Source: Curtobacterium sp. MR_MD2014 (lineage in GTDB: Bacteria > Actinomycetota > Actinomycetes > Actinomycetales > Microbacteriaceae). Taken from it: DNA of 64,000 bases. Where the stretch lies: positions 1,488,001 to 1,552,000 of the forward strand of contig NZ_CP009755.1 of assembly GCF_000772085.1 (NCBI RefSeq). Reading direction: 5' to 3'. The notes beneath the pieces were generated by a model. That model had not been told where the DNA came from and ran no database searches. It saw only the letters and a program-made list of their open reading frames with translations. Below, piece after piece: positions 32,479 through 43,659 of this stretch. Every line of letters starts with the position of its first letter. Position 1 is the stretch's first letter. Position numbers and translations under genes: made by a program.

Positions 32479-33075
32479 ATGACCCTCCTCACCCTGACCC
32501 CCACCGTCCGTGAGTCCCCGGCACAACGCCGGGCGTCGACCGCGGCGGACACCCTGTTCACACGGCACGGCGTCACCCCGGTGACGCTCGACGACGTCGC
32601 GGACGAGGCCGGACTCACGCGCGACGAGCTCACTGCCGCGTACCCGTCGAAGCGGGAGCTCGTCATCGCCGTGCTCCAGCGCTGGCACGGCGCGTGGCGA
32701 CGGGCACTCGACGGCATCGCTCGGGACGCCGACGATCCGCGGGACGAGGTCCTCGGGGTGTTCGGGTACCTGGAGCAGTGCTTCGCCGACGAGGGCTGGC
32801 GCGGCTGCGCGTTCATCAACGGGCACGCGGAACTCGGGCGCACCGACCCGGCGATCGCCGAGCTCGCGCGAGCGCACTTCGCCGACGTCGAGGCACACCT
32901 GACGCAGCTCTGCACGCGTGCCGGCGTGCCGTCGCACGTGGCGCAGGCGCTCTCGTTGCTCGTCGAGGGTGCCCGGGTGGAGTCCGCGGTGCAGCGGTCG
33001 GCGCAGCCCGCACGGGTGGCTCGCCTGGGTGCCGCGATGCTCCTCTCGGTCTACGAACCGCGCACGTCCTCCTGA
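32479..33075 (+). CDS. TetR-family transcriptional regulator
   Basis: 198 residues. The DNA-binding domain is residues 15-65 (AADTLFTRHGVTPVTLDDVA, then LTRDELTAAYPSKRELVIAVL, the TetR recognition pattern). The ligand domain includes GWRGCAFINGHAELG, typical of regulators of the YdeS/AcrR-like branch. AGAAGG lies upstream of ATG 32479. It precedes the hydrolase/GMC operon by 73 bases and may control it or the small genes upstream. Confidence 0.92.
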   Translation: MTLLTLTPTVRESPAQRRASTAADTLFTRHGVTPVTLDDVADEAGLTRDELTAAYPSKRELVIAVLQRWHGAWRRALDGIARDADDPRDEVLGVFGYLEQCFADEGWRGCAFINGHAELGRTDPAIAELARAHFADVEAHLTQLCTRAGVPSHVAQALSLLVEGARVESAVQRSAQPARVARLGAAMLLSVYEPRTSS

Positions 33076-33148
33076 CATCGCCCGCCGGGGTACGTCGCAG
33101 GGGTACAGGAGCCTGGGTCCCGCGCGATCCGGACGGTAGGAACGAAGG

Positions 33149-34486
33149 ATGACAGCGACCGCCTTCTGCCTGCACGCGCTGGGCTCGAGCTCGGAGGAGT
33201 TCGCCCTCCTCCGCTCCGAGCTCGCCGGCACCCTCGACCTCGTCGGCATCGACCTGCCGGGCTTCGGGCGGAGCCCCGCCTCCGGCGGCACGACCGTCGA
33301 GGAGATGGCCGTGCTCGTCGAGCGGGCGATCGGTGCGAGCGGCGCCACCGAGTGGGCGATCGTGGGCCACTCGATGGGCGGCAAGGTCGCGACGGTCGTC
33401 GCCGACCGCACGGTCTCGGGCGCGAACGGCCTGTTCGGGCTCCGCGCCGTCGTCCTCCTCGCCGCCTCGCCCCTCGCTCCCGAGCCGATGGACGAGGACC
33501 GCCGCGACGCGATGCTCTCGTGGGCCGCGGACGGGCCGATCGAGCCGGACCACGCGGCGGAGTTCGTCGACGCGAACACCGCCGACGTGCTGTCCCCGGA
33601 CCGGCACGAGCAGGCCGTCCAGGACGTGCGCCGCACCGACCCGCGCGCCTGGCGCGACTGGCTGCTCCGCGGTAGTCGGGAGGACTGGTCGACCACGGCC
33701 GAGCCGAACCCCGTCCCGGCGCTCGTGCTCGCCGGCGCCGAGGACGGCGACCTGGCGGCCGGAGCGCAGCGTCGCCTCACGATGCCGCACTGGCCCGCCG
33801 CCGAGCTGCACGAGGTACCGGGCGCCGCGCACCTGCTGCCGTGGGAGCGCCCGCAGGAGGTCGCCGCGCTCGTGCGCAGCTTCTGGGAGCGGCGTGTCGC
33901 CCACGGACCGGTCGTCCCCGCCGACCAGGCCCGGGTGATCGCCTCGCCGCGGGTGAGTGCTCGGACCCGGGGCGTGCTCGCGGTGCGTGCGCTGCCCGAC
34001 GACCCCGCCGCGACGCCGGACGCCCTGTCCCCGCAGCAGCTCGACGTGCTCCGGGCGGTGGCTCGGATCGTCGTCCCGCAGGCAGGGCCGGGAGAGGTGG
34101 ACGTCGCGCTCCGTGTCGACCGTCAGCTCGCCGCCGGGCAGGGCGACGGATGGCGGCCCGACGGGATGCCGGAGGACGCCGACGCCTACCGCGGCGCGCT
34201 GGACGTGCTCGCGACGGTCGGTTCCGACGACCTGCCCGCGGTGCTCGAGGACGTCGCCGCCGGCCGGTACCGGTCGGACGGCCCGCTCGGGGCGGAACAG
34301 CTGCGCGTCTGGTTCGAGGACGCCAGCGTGGACCTCGTGAAGCAGTGGCTCGCCCACCCCGCCACGATGTCCGAGATCGACTACGACGGCTTCGCCAACG
34401 GTGGCGACGGCGTCCGGAAGCAGGGCTTCCAGCTGCTCGGAGCCGGGCAGCGGGAAGCGTGGGAACCCGAGGGAGCAGGACGATGA
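33149..34486 (+). CDS. Alpha/beta hydrolase fused to a gluconate-2-dehydrogenase subunit-3-like domain
   Basis: 445 residues. Residues 1-255 are an alpha/beta hydrolase with the nucleophile elbow WAIVGHSMGGKVA and a C-terminal histidine in GAAHLLPWERP. Residues 285-440 (LSPQQLDVLRAVARIVVPQ ... VKQWLAHPATMSEIDYDGFAN) match the small subunit (subunit 3) that escorts membrane GMC dehydrogenases. The next gene is a GMC oxidoreductase, and the two overlap (ATGA), which supports the subunit assignment. An esterase domain in the same chain may release the alcohol that the dehydrogenase oxidises. That is inference. Confidence 0.85.
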   Translation: MTATAFCLHALGSSSEEFALLRSELAGTLDLVGIDLPGFGRSPASGGTTVEEMAVLVERAIGASGATEWAIVGHSMGGKVATVVADRTVSGANGLFGLRAVVLLAASPLAPEPMDEDRRDAMLSWAADGPIEPDHAAEFVDANTADVLSPDRHEQAVQDVRRTDPRAWRDWLLRGSREDWSTTAEPNPVPALVLAGAEDGDLAAGAQRRLTMPHWPAAELHEVPGAAHLLPWERPQEVAALVRSFWERRVAHGPVVPADQARVIASPRVSARTRGVLAVRALPDDPAATPDALSPQQLDVLRAVARIVVPQAGPGEVDVALRVDRQLAAGQGDGWRPDGMPEDADAYRGALDVLATVGSDDLPAVLEDVAAGRYRSDGPLGAEQLRVWFEDASVDLVKQWLAHPATMSEIDYDGFANGGDGVRKQGFQLLGAGQREAWEPEGAGR

Positions 34487-36072
34487 GACTCGACGCACAG
34501 CGCCACCACCAGGACGACGAGGTCGTCGACGTCGTCGTCGTCGGGACGGGTGCCGGCGGCGCCCCGCTGACCGCTCGCCTCGCCCGCGAGGGCCTGAGCG
34601 TCGTCGCGTTCGAGGCTGGTCGGAACACCGAGCCCGGCGACCACACGCCCGACGAGGTCGAGGCACCGGCGGACATCAACTGGATGGACGAACGCATCAG
34701 CGGTGGTGCCGCTCCGACGGCCTTCGGTCCGAACAACAGCGGGACCGGCGTCGGCGGCTCCACCCTGCACTGGGGTGCCTTCACCCCGCGCCCGAGCACG
34801 CACGACCTCCGTCTGCGCACCGAGAGCGGGCAGGGCGAGGACTGGCCGATCGACCACGCCGAGCTCACCGCGTACATCGAGCGCGTCGAGCACGAGGTCG
34901 GCGTCGCCGGCCCCGCGCACTACCCGTGGGACCCGGACCGCCGGTACCGGATGGGTCCGCCCGCGCGGAACGCCTCGTCGGACATGATGATGCGCGGCAC
35001 CGCGGCGCTCGGCATCACCGCGACGGACGCACCGGTCGCCCTGACCACCGAGGACCGGGTGCAGGAGCACCACGGGCTGCGCCAGGCGTGCGTGTCCTGC
35101 GGGTCGTGCCACCAGGGCTGCCGCAACGGGGCGAAGGTGTCGATGGACACGACCTACCTGCCCGCCGCCGTCGCCTTCGGCGCGGAGATCCGTCCGGAGT
35201 CGTTCGTGCACGGCATCGAGCTCGACGCCGACGGCAGGGTGTGCGCCGTGCTCTACACGCGCGACGGCCGTGAGCGCCGCCAGCGGTGCCGGTCCCTCGT
35301 GCTGGCCGCGGGCGGGGTGGAGACGCCGCGTCTGCTCCTGCACACCGGGCTGGCCAACAGCAGCGGCCAGGTCGGTCGGAACTTCACGGCGCACGGGGCG
35401 ACCCAGGTGTGGGCGACCTTCGACGAGTCGATGCGGTCGTACCGCGGCTACCCGTCGTCGATCATCACCGAGGACTTCGTCCGGCCCGCGGACGCCGACT
35501 TCGCCGGTGGGTACCTGATCCAGAGCCTCGGCGTCCAGCCGCTGACCTTCGCGACCACGCTGGTCCGCGGCGGAGGGCTGCGCGGTGCCGAGCTCGTCAA
35601 TGCCATGCGCGACTACCCGCGGACGGCCGGCGTCGGGATCAACGCCGAGTGCCTGCCGTACGACGACAACCGGCTCGTGCTCTCCGACGACCTCGACGAG
35701 CACGGCGTGCCCCGGGCCCGCGTGACGTTCTCGCCGGGTTCGAACGAGGACGCGATCCGCGCCCACGCCGTCCGCACCATGACCGCGATCGTCGAGGCCG
35801 CCGGCGGGACCGACGTCCGGGTGCTCGAACGCACCGCCCACACGATCGGCACGGCGCGCATGGGTTCCGACGCCGGGTCGTCCGTCGTCGACCCGGCGGG
35901 GCGGTCGTGGGACGTGCCGAACCTGTGGGTGTGCGACAACTCGGTGTTCCCGAGTGCCGTCATCGCGAACCCCGCGCTCACGATCATGGCGCTGTCCCTG
36001 CGCACCGCCGACCGGTTCCTGCGGGACGACCCGGCAGCAGACCGGCAGCGCGCGACGGCCGCAGCGGCCTGA
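34483..36072 (+). CDS. GMC-family FAD oxidoreductase with a Cys cluster
   Basis: 529 residues. The FAD-binding motif VVVVGTGAGGAPLTARLAREG is at about residues 18-38 (only its core is quoted here), and the C-terminal active-site region has AHTIGTARMG and NPALTIMALSLRTADR. A four-Cys segment CVSCGSCHQGCRNGAK (about 205-220) is of the type seen in gluconate-dehydrogenase-like and long-chain-alcohol-oxidising members. It is co-translated with the fusion protein that supplies a subunit-3-like domain. No Tat signal is visible, so the complex may be cytoplasmic. The substrate is unknown. Confidence 0.9.
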   Translation: MRLDAQRHHQDDEVVDVVVVGTGAGGAPLTARLAREGLSVVAFEAGRNTEPGDHTPDEVEAPADINWMDERISGGAAPTAFGPNNSGTGVGGSTLHWGAFTPRPSTHDLRLRTESGQGEDWPIDHAELTAYIERVEHEVGVAGPAHYPWDPDRRYRMGPPARNASSDMMMRGTAALGITATDAPVALTTEDRVQEHHGLRQACVSCGSCHQGCRNGAKVSMDTTYLPAAVAFGAEIRPESFVHGIELDADGRVCAVLYTRDGRERRQRCRSLVLAAGGVETPRLLLHTGLANSSGQVGRNFTAHGATQVWATFDESMRSYRGYPSSIITEDFVRPADADFAGGYLIQSLGVQPLTFATTLVRGGGLRGAELVNAMRDYPRTAGVGINAECLPYDDNRLVLSDDLDEHGVPRARVTFSPGSNEDAIRAHAVRTMTAIVEAAGGTDVRVLERTAHTIGTARMGSDAGSSVVDPAGRSWDVPNLWVCDNSVFPSAVIANPALTIMALSLRTADRFLRDDPAADRQRATAAAA

Positions 36073-36188
36073 CCCGAGGTGCTGCGCGGCACCGCCGCGC
36101 AGCACCTCCACGACCCGCGTCGCGCACGGCACACGTCCGCGCAGGGAACGGGAGCCGGTCCTTGCCGCGCAGGGACCGGGAGCCGGCC

Positions 36189-36770
36189 TCAGCCGCGCAG
36201 CGCCAGTGCCTCGCTCGTCCACCGGGCGTGCAGCGCCCACGGGTCGTCCACGCCCGCGGCGACCCGTGCGACGTGCTCGAGCAGCGCGGGCGTGGTCCGG
36301 AACCACTCCGTCCTCGGGAACCGGTCGTCCGCGAAGGCCGTGTGCCGTCGTCGCTCGACGGACCGGTCGCCGCGTTCGAACGCCAGGAGCTCCTGGTGCG
36401 GCACCGCTGCGAGCCGTCGCCGCGGGTTCGCGGTCGTGCCGATCTTCACCCGGTCGCCGAAGTCGTCGCGCTGCCGCAGGTAGTAGACGACGTCGACGCG
36501 CGGCGGTGGCAGTTCACCGTCCGGCACGTCGCCCCACCGCCACTCGCACGTCCCGCACAGCACGGCGCTCGGCCAGCGCACGCCCACGCGCGACCCGCAG
36601 ACCGGGCACGGGCCCGGCAGCGCGTCCTCCGTTCCGACGTGCTCCGCCGCGACCTCGGCGACCAGGGTCACGTGTCCGCCGCAGAGCGGCAGGACGGCGG
36701 CGAAGCCGTCCGCGGACGGCGCGTCGCAACCGGGGACGCAGCAGGCGAGGACGGCAGGAGGGGTGACCAC
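36189..36770 (-). CDS. GIY-YIG-superfamily (T5orf172-like) protein with N-terminal Cys region
   Basis: 193 residues. The C-terminal half has VVYYLRQRDDFGDRVKIGTT, NPRRRLAAVPH and ERRRHTAFADDRFPRTEWF, the T5orf172/MUG113 variant of the GIY-YIG nuclease fold. The N-terminal half has two cysteine groups (CCVPGCDAP ... CGGH and CPVCGSRV ... CGTCEW), likely zinc sites. GTG 36770 is supported by TAGCGT 7 bases upstream. Possibly a DNA-processing enzyme; such domains occur in phage and chromosomal genes alike. It stands alone between two unrelated operons. Confidence 0.8.
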   Translation of the reverse strand: MVTPPAVLACCVPGCDAPSADGFAAVLPLCGGHVTLVAEVAAEHVGTEDALPGPCPVCGSRVGVRWPSAVLCGTCEWRWGDVPDGELPPPRVDVVYYLRQRDDFGDRVKIGTTANPRRRLAAVPHQELLAFERGDRSVERRRHTAFADDRFPRTEWFRTTPALLEHVARVAAGVDDPWALHARWTSEALALRG

Positions 36771-36838
36771 CCGGCGGACGCTAGCGTGCGCCACCGACGC
36801 GCACCGGGCCTCCCGGCCGACGCACGGAGCGGGGTCGC

Positions 36839-37750
36839 TCAGTCCGCGAAGATCACGCCGACCGGCTCGCGCTTCTCCTCCTGGAACCGGTCCTCGGCCC
36901 GTCCGAGCGCCCAGTACGCGGACAGGGACATCTCCGCCTTCTCGAGGCCCCACTCGTCCTGCAGCACGCGGCGGAGCGCCTTCACCGCGGTCCGCTCGCC
37001 GTGCGCGAAGACCTGCACCGGTCGGGAGGCACGGGGCAGCGCCCGAGCGGCGGCCACCAGCAGCGTGCCCGGCTCGGCGCCGGTGGCGTCGCGGTGCAGC
37101 CACCGCAGGTCGACCCCGTCCGGGTGCTCGAGCGGCTGCTCGTCGGCTGCGCCGCCGACCTCGACGAGCGCGACGCCGCGGGCGTCGTCGAGCATCGCGG
37201 CGAGGGCCGCGCCGATCGCGGGTAGTGCGCTGTCGTCGCCGAGGAGCACGTGGGTGACGGTCGGGTCCGTCGACGGCGCGTACCCGCCGCCGGGCCCTGA
37301 CAGGGCGAGCAGGTCGCCGGGCTGTGCGGCGGCGGCCCACGGGCCGGCGAGGCCCCGGTCGCCGGGCCCGTCCTCGGGCCGGTGGTCGTCTCGCCCGTGG
37401 TCGTCGTGCCCGTGGTCGTCGTGCCCGTGGTCGTCGTGCAGCACGAAGTCGATCGCGATGGTCTCTGCGGTGTGGTCGACGGACCGGACCGTGTAGGTGC
37501 GGCGCGCCGGCCGCTGGTGCTTCGGCAGGGTCTCGCGCAGCGCCTCGAGGTCGTACGGCGGGGTCAGGCCGCTCGACGGCGGCGCGAGCAGGAGCTTGAC
37601 GTACTTGTCCGTGGCGGCGAGGCGGTCCGGGTCGGCCCCGTCGACGAAGTCCCGGAAGGCCGGACCACCGAGGTGGACGCGCACCATGTGCGGGGACAGG
37701 TGCTCCGTGCGGTCGACGACGAAGACGTGCTGGGTGCGCTTGGGACTCAT
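36839..37750 (-). CDS. Siderophore-interacting protein (ferric-siderophore reductase)
   Basis: 303 residues of the SIP/ViuB flavin-reductase family. FAD-binding part: RTYTVRSVDHTAETIAIDFVLHD; NAD(P)H-side part: GDLLALSGPGGGY, THVLLGDDSALPAIGAAL, VFAHGERTAVKALRRVL, and the C-terminal YWALGRAEDRFQEEK. It releases iron from imported ferric siderophores in the cytoplasm. An unusual insert of about 20 residues made of HDDHG repeats (encoded by 15-bp tandem repeats near 37390-37440) interrupts the first domain. The ATG lies 40 bases from the DtxR-like box shared with the heme oxygenase gene. Confidence 0.9.
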   Translation of the reverse strand: MSPKRTQHVFVVDRTEHLSPHMVRVHLGGPAFRDFVDGADPDRLAATDKYVKLLLAPPSSGLTPPYDLEALRETLPKHQRPARRTYTVRSVDHTAETIAIDFVLHDDHGHDDHGHDDHGRDDHRPEDGPGDRGLAGPWAAAAQPGDLLALSGPGGGYAPSTDPTVTHVLLGDDSALPAIGAALAAMLDDARGVALVEVGGAADEQPLEHPDGVDLRWLHRDATGAEPGTLLVAAARALPRASRPVQVFAHGERTAVKALRRVLQDEWGLEKAEMSLSAYWALGRAEDRFQEEKREPVGVIFAD

Positions 37751-37789
37751 CCTGGGATTCCTCTTCCGGTGCTCGACCTTGCCAGCTAC

Positions 37790-37808
37790 TGAGGTTAGCC
37801 TCACCTCA
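37790..37808. promoter_or_regulatory. DtxR/IdeR-like iron box
   Basis: TGAGGTTAGCCTCACCTCA matches 15 to 16 of 19 positions of the IdeR/DtxR consensus TTAGGTTAGSCTAACCTAA. It lies between the divergent siderophore-interacting protein and heme oxygenase genes and overlaps the heme oxygenase start codon. Iron-dependent repression of both is a strong inference. Confidence 0.75.
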
Positions 37809-38485
37809 TGAGTCCGACCGTGACGCCGTTCTCCGAGCTCCTGCGCCGGCGCTCCCGCACCGCTGCGGACCCGGCCGTGTGGACCGGCGGTGCCCACGAC
37901 CTGCTCGCGGGGGAGTGCGACGTCGCCGACTACGCCGACCTGCTCGGCCAGTACGCCGTCGTGTACGACGCCCTCGAGCGTGCCGCCGAGCGGATGGCGG
38001 ACCACCCGGTCGCCGCACCGTTCGTCACGACGCAGCTCACCCGGATGCCCGCGATCCGCGCCGACCTCGAGTACCTCGTCGGTCCGGACTGGTCCGAGCT
38101 CTGCTGTCCGACCGCGGCGACCACCGCGTACGTCCGTCGCCTGTGCGCCGTCGCGGCGACCTCGCCCGGGGCGTTCGTCGCGCACCACTACACGCGGTAC
38201 CTCGGGGACCTGACGGGCGGCCCCACCCTGGCCCGGATGCTCGAGGACCGGTTCGGGTTCGACACGAACGGCGTGCTCTTCACGATCTTCGACCAGGTGG
38301 CCGACCCCGCCGCCTTCGAGGACACCTACCGGGCCCAGCTCGACGCGGCCCCGTGGTCGGACGCCGAGCGCGAGGCCGTGCTGGCCGAGGTGGAGCTGGC
38401 CGCGGGCCTCGACCGGGCGCTCGTGGCCTCGGTGCGTCGCCCGACGGCGGGCGACGGCCGGACCGTGCCGCTGCTCCCCGCCTGA
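37808..38485 (+). CDS. Heme oxygenase-like protein
   Basis: 225 residues with a heme oxygenase fold: N-terminal FSELLRRRSRTAADPAVW, DLLAGECDVADYADLLGQY, and distal helix HHYTRYLGDLTGGPTLARM with the GDLTGG kink. Heme oxygenases open heme to biliverdin, CO and iron. However, the proximal heme-ligand histidine (His20 in HmuO) aligns with Ala20/Asp21; the nearest His is His30. The protein may use another ligand or have changed function. Divergent iron-box control fits a role in iron or heme metabolism. The stop region is tandemly duplicated (38463-38508). Confidence 0.8.
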   Translation: MSPTVTPFSELLRRRSRTAADPAVWTGGAHDLLAGECDVADYADLLGQYAVVYDALERAAERMADHPVAAPFVTTQLTRMPAIRADLEYLVGPDWSELCCPTAATTAYVRRLCAVAATSPGAFVAHHYTRYLGDLTGGPTLARMLEDRFGFDTNGVLFTIFDQVADPAAFEDTYRAQLDAAPWSDAEREAVLAEVELAAGLDRALVASVRRPTAGDGRTVPLLPA

Positions 38486-38508
38486 CCGTGCCGGTGCTCC
38501 CCGCCTGA
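38463..38508 (+). repeat. 23-bp tandem duplication across the heme oxygenase stop codon
   Basis: Two copies of CCGTGCCGSTGCTCCCCGCC-TGA, 38463-38485 and 38486-38508, differ at one base. The first ends the heme oxygenase gene; the second is its untranslated echo. Confidence 0.8.
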
Positions 38509-38535
38509 GCGGGATCCGGTGACGACGGGGCAGAT

Positions 38536-38583
38536 CGACCGCCGCCGCGACCGCCGCCGCGACCGCCACCGCGACCGCCGCTG
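38536..38583 (+). repeat. 12-bp tandem repeat upstream of ppc
   Basis: Four units of CGACCGCCGCCG (the third and fourth with one change each). It lies in the 245-base gap between heme oxygenase and ppc, which otherwise holds only a TACAGT box at 38680-38685. Confidence 0.7.
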
Positions 38584-38730
38584 CGCCCGCCGCCGCGTCC
38601 GTCGGCGCGCTGGCCGGTCGTGCCCTGGGCGGTCCGCGGTCCGTCCGGACGGTCGTCGTCACGTGCCCGCGTCCGCCGGTACAGTGCTGGGGACCCGGGA
38701 CGCGGTCCCGGCGCAACGTGAGAGGAACCC

Positions 38731-41382
<2,652 letters not shown>

Positions 41383-41400
41383 TCCGCCAACGACCACGTC

Positions 41401-41446
41401 ACGGACGGGAGGCGCGGTGCCGGCGGGCACCGCGCCTCCCGTCCGT
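41401..41446. repeat. Dispersed hairpin repeat, perfect 21-bp arms, after ppc
   Basis: Starts ACGGACGGGAGGCGCGG and has 21-base perfect arms with a 4-base loop, 18 bases after the ppc stop. It is nearly identical to 19748-19793. Terminator position. Confidence 0.8.
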
Positions 41447-41510
41447 CACGGGTCTGCGTGGTGCCCGACGGCCGTCGCGGATCGGTCCGCGCAGGCGTAG
41501 CGTGGCGTCG

Positions 41511-42725
41511 GTGACGACGGAGCGCGCGGGGACCGGACCGACGACCGCGACGACCCGGCTGCCGCCGATCGTCCCACTGGCACTGATCGTCGGCGTCTCG
41601 CCCTTCGCCACCGACATGTACATCCCGGCGCTCCCGACGATCGCCCGCGACCTCGACACCACACCCGGGGTCGTGCAGCTGTCGCTCACGGCCTTCCTCG
41701 TCGCGTTCGCGGTCGGCCAGCTCCTCGCCGGGCCCGTGAGCGACGGCACCGGACGGCGACCGCTGCTCCTCGTCGGGACCGTCGGCTTCGCGCTGGCGTC
41801 CGTCGGCTGTGCGCTCGCACCGGACGCGGGCACCCTGGTGGCCGCCCGCGTGCTGCAGGGACTCGCCGGTGCGGCCGGAGCCGTCGCCGGTCGTGCGATG
41901 GTCTCCGACACGACCTCGGGGCCACGGGCGGCGACGGTGTTCGGCACCCTGGCCGCGATCAACGCCGTCGGGCCGGTCGTCGCACCGCTGGCCGGCGGCG
42001 CCGTGCTCACCGTCGGGTCCTGGCGCCTGATGTTCGTCGTCCTCGCCGTGCTCGGGGCGGCGTTCGCCGTCACGGTCGTCCTGCGCTTCGGTGAGACCCT
42101 CCCGCCGGCCGCCCGGGGCGGGACCGGCTTCCGGGCGAACGGGCGTCGCATCCGGGACCTGCTCGCGATCGGGCGCTTCCGGGCCTACGTCCTGACCGGG
42201 GTGCTCTCGACGATCGGCTTCTTCGCCTACATCGCGACGAGCTCGTTCGTGTTCCAGCAGCAGTACGGCTTCTCGGAGCAGCGTTACACGCTCGTGTTCG
42301 CGACGAACGCCTCGGTGATGGTCGTCACGACGCTCGTGTTCCGCCGCGTCGTCGGCCGGTTCTCCGAGGACTCCCTGCTGACCGCGGGGCTCGCCACGGG
42401 GACCCTCGGCAGCGCGGTCGTCCTGGTCGCTGCCCTCGCCGGAGCGGGACCCGTGCCGGTCTGGTGCGGGCTCGCGGTGGTCACCGGGGCCTGGGGGTTC
42501 GTGCTGCCCGTGGCCATGACCCGGACGCAGCACGTCGGCGCTGCCCACCCGGGGACCGCGGCCGCACTGCAGGGCGGTCTCACCTTCGGACTCGGCGGGC
42601 TCGGGACGCCGCTCGCGGGTGCGCTCGGCGGGACCGCGACCGCGATGGGCGCCGTGATGGTGACGCTCATGGCGGCCGCCGTCGTCGTCCAGGTCCTCGC
42701 GACGCGGCGAGGCCGTACCGCCTGA
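41511..42725 (+). CDS. MFS transporter, Bcr/CflA-type drug exporter
   Basis: 404 residues with about 12 membrane helices. The opening SPFATDMYIPALPTIARDL is the signature of Bcr/CflA multidrug exporters, followed by the MFS loop GPVSDGTGRRPLLLVG and the antiporter-type motif C region (VVAPLAGGAVLTVGSWR). It probably exports drugs or sulfonamide/bicyclomycin-like compounds by proton antiport. GTG 41511 is 7 bases after TAGCGT, which supports a leaderless start. Confidence 0.92.
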   Translation: MTTERAGTGPTTATTRLPPIVPLALIVGVSPFATDMYIPALPTIARDLDTTPGVVQLSLTAFLVAFAVGQLLAGPVSDGTGRRPLLLVGTVGFALASVGCALAPDAGTLVAARVLQGLAGAAGAVAGRAMVSDTTSGPRAATVFGTLAAINAVGPVVAPLAGGAVLTVGSWRLMFVVLAVLGAAFAVTVVLRFGETLPPAARGGTGFRANGRRIRDLLAIGRFRAYVLTGVLSTIGFFAYIATSSFVFQQQYGFSEQRYTLVFATNASVMVVTTLVFRRVVGRFSEDSLLTAGLATGTLGSAVVLVAALAGAGPVPVWCGLAVVTGAWGFVLPVAMTRTQHVGAAHPGTAAALQGGLTFGLGGLGTPLAGALGGTATAMGAVMVTLMAAAVVVQVLATRRGRTA

Positions 42726-42782
42726 CGGCTCAGACCCGGTAGGTTGCAGGGTGCACCCGCACCGAACCGAGGAGGCCCCTGC

Positions 42783-43121
42783 ATGGACATCGTCGTACAC
42801 GAGGCGACAGACGACACCGCCGTGCTCGAGTGCAGCGGACGACTCAACATGGTGAGCGCGGGAGCCTTCCGCGAGACCGTGGCGAAGGTCGTCGAGGGCG
42901 GGCGCTCGCGTCTGGTCGTCGAGCTCTCCGGCGTCGAGTTCATGGACTCGTCCGGACTGGGCGCCCTGGTCGGCTGCCTGAAGACCGCGCGCCAGGCCGG
43001 GGGAGACCTGCGGCTCGCCGCCCCCTCCGAGCAGGTGCAGATGGTGCTCAAGCTCTCCAACATCGACAAGATCCTGCGGACGTACCCGGACGGGGACGCC
43101 GCGGTGACGAACTGGGCATGA
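42783..43121 (+). CDS. STAS-domain anti-anti-sigma factor (RsbV/SpoIIAA-like)
   Basis: 112 residues. STAS fold with the phosphorylatable serine in FMDSSGLGALVG; N-terminal DDTAVLECSGRLN. GAGGAGG is placed ahead of ATG 42783. It probably binds the anti-sigma kinase encoded next (start overlapping the stop, ATGA) and releases a sigma factor when dephosphorylated. The SpoIIE-type phosphatase at 24003 is a possible partner. No sigma-B-type gene is adjacent. Confidence 0.92.
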   Translation: MDIVVHEATDDTAVLECSGRLNMVSAGAFRETVAKVVEGGRSRLVVELSGVEFMDSSGLGALVGCLKTARQAGGDLRLAAPSEQVQMVLKLSNIDKILRTYPDGDAAVTNWA

Positions 43122-43531
43122 CCGTGGCCACCGGCGAGCACGTCCTCGACCTCGCCTGCCCGCCCGACGACGTCACGGCGGTGCACACGTTCCTGTCCTC
43201 GGTGTGGGCACACGAGCCCGAGCTGTCCCTCGAGGACCGCATGGCGCTCGAACTCGCCCTCGTCGAGCTCGCCTCGAACGTCATCGAGCACGGAGCCGGC
43301 GGTCGTCCGGTGTCCTGCTCGCTCCGGATGGACGTCGGCCCGGACGAGGTCACGGTATCGCTGTCCGACGACGGTGTGCCGGTCCTGGTCGACCCGTCGG
43401 CGGCGCACCTGCCGGACGCGCTGGCCGAGGGCGGCCGCGGGCTCGCGCTCGTGCAGATGGTCGTCGACGACCTGCGCTACGAGCGGGTCGACGACCGGAA
43501 CCGATGGGTCGTCCGGCGCGGCCGCCGCTGA
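43118..43531 (+). CDS. Anti-sigma regulatory kinase (RsbW-like HATPase)
   Basis: 137 residues. Histidine-kinase-like ATPase domain with the N-box ELALVELASNVIEHG, then VSLSDDGVPV and EGGRGLALVQMVVDDL (G-box). It phosphorylates the STAS protein and sequesters a sigma factor. Coupled to the STAS gene by a 4-base overlap, the usual partner-switch arrangement. Confidence 0.92.
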   Translation: MTVATGEHVLDLACPPDDVTAVHTFLSSVWAHEPELSLEDRMALELALVELASNVIEHGAGGRPVSCSLRMDVGPDEVTVSLSDDGVPVLVDPSAAHLPDALAEGGRGLALVQMVVDDLRYERVDDRNRWVVRRGRR

Positions 43532-43659
43532 CCGGCCGCCGCTGACCGGTCTCCGCGTCCGGCCCGCGCATCATCCGTTTCCCGCACGGGAGGAGCCGGT
43601 CCGCGCACCCCGGGACGGTGCGCATGCGGGACCGGCGATGTCGTGCCACGCTCGGTCCG

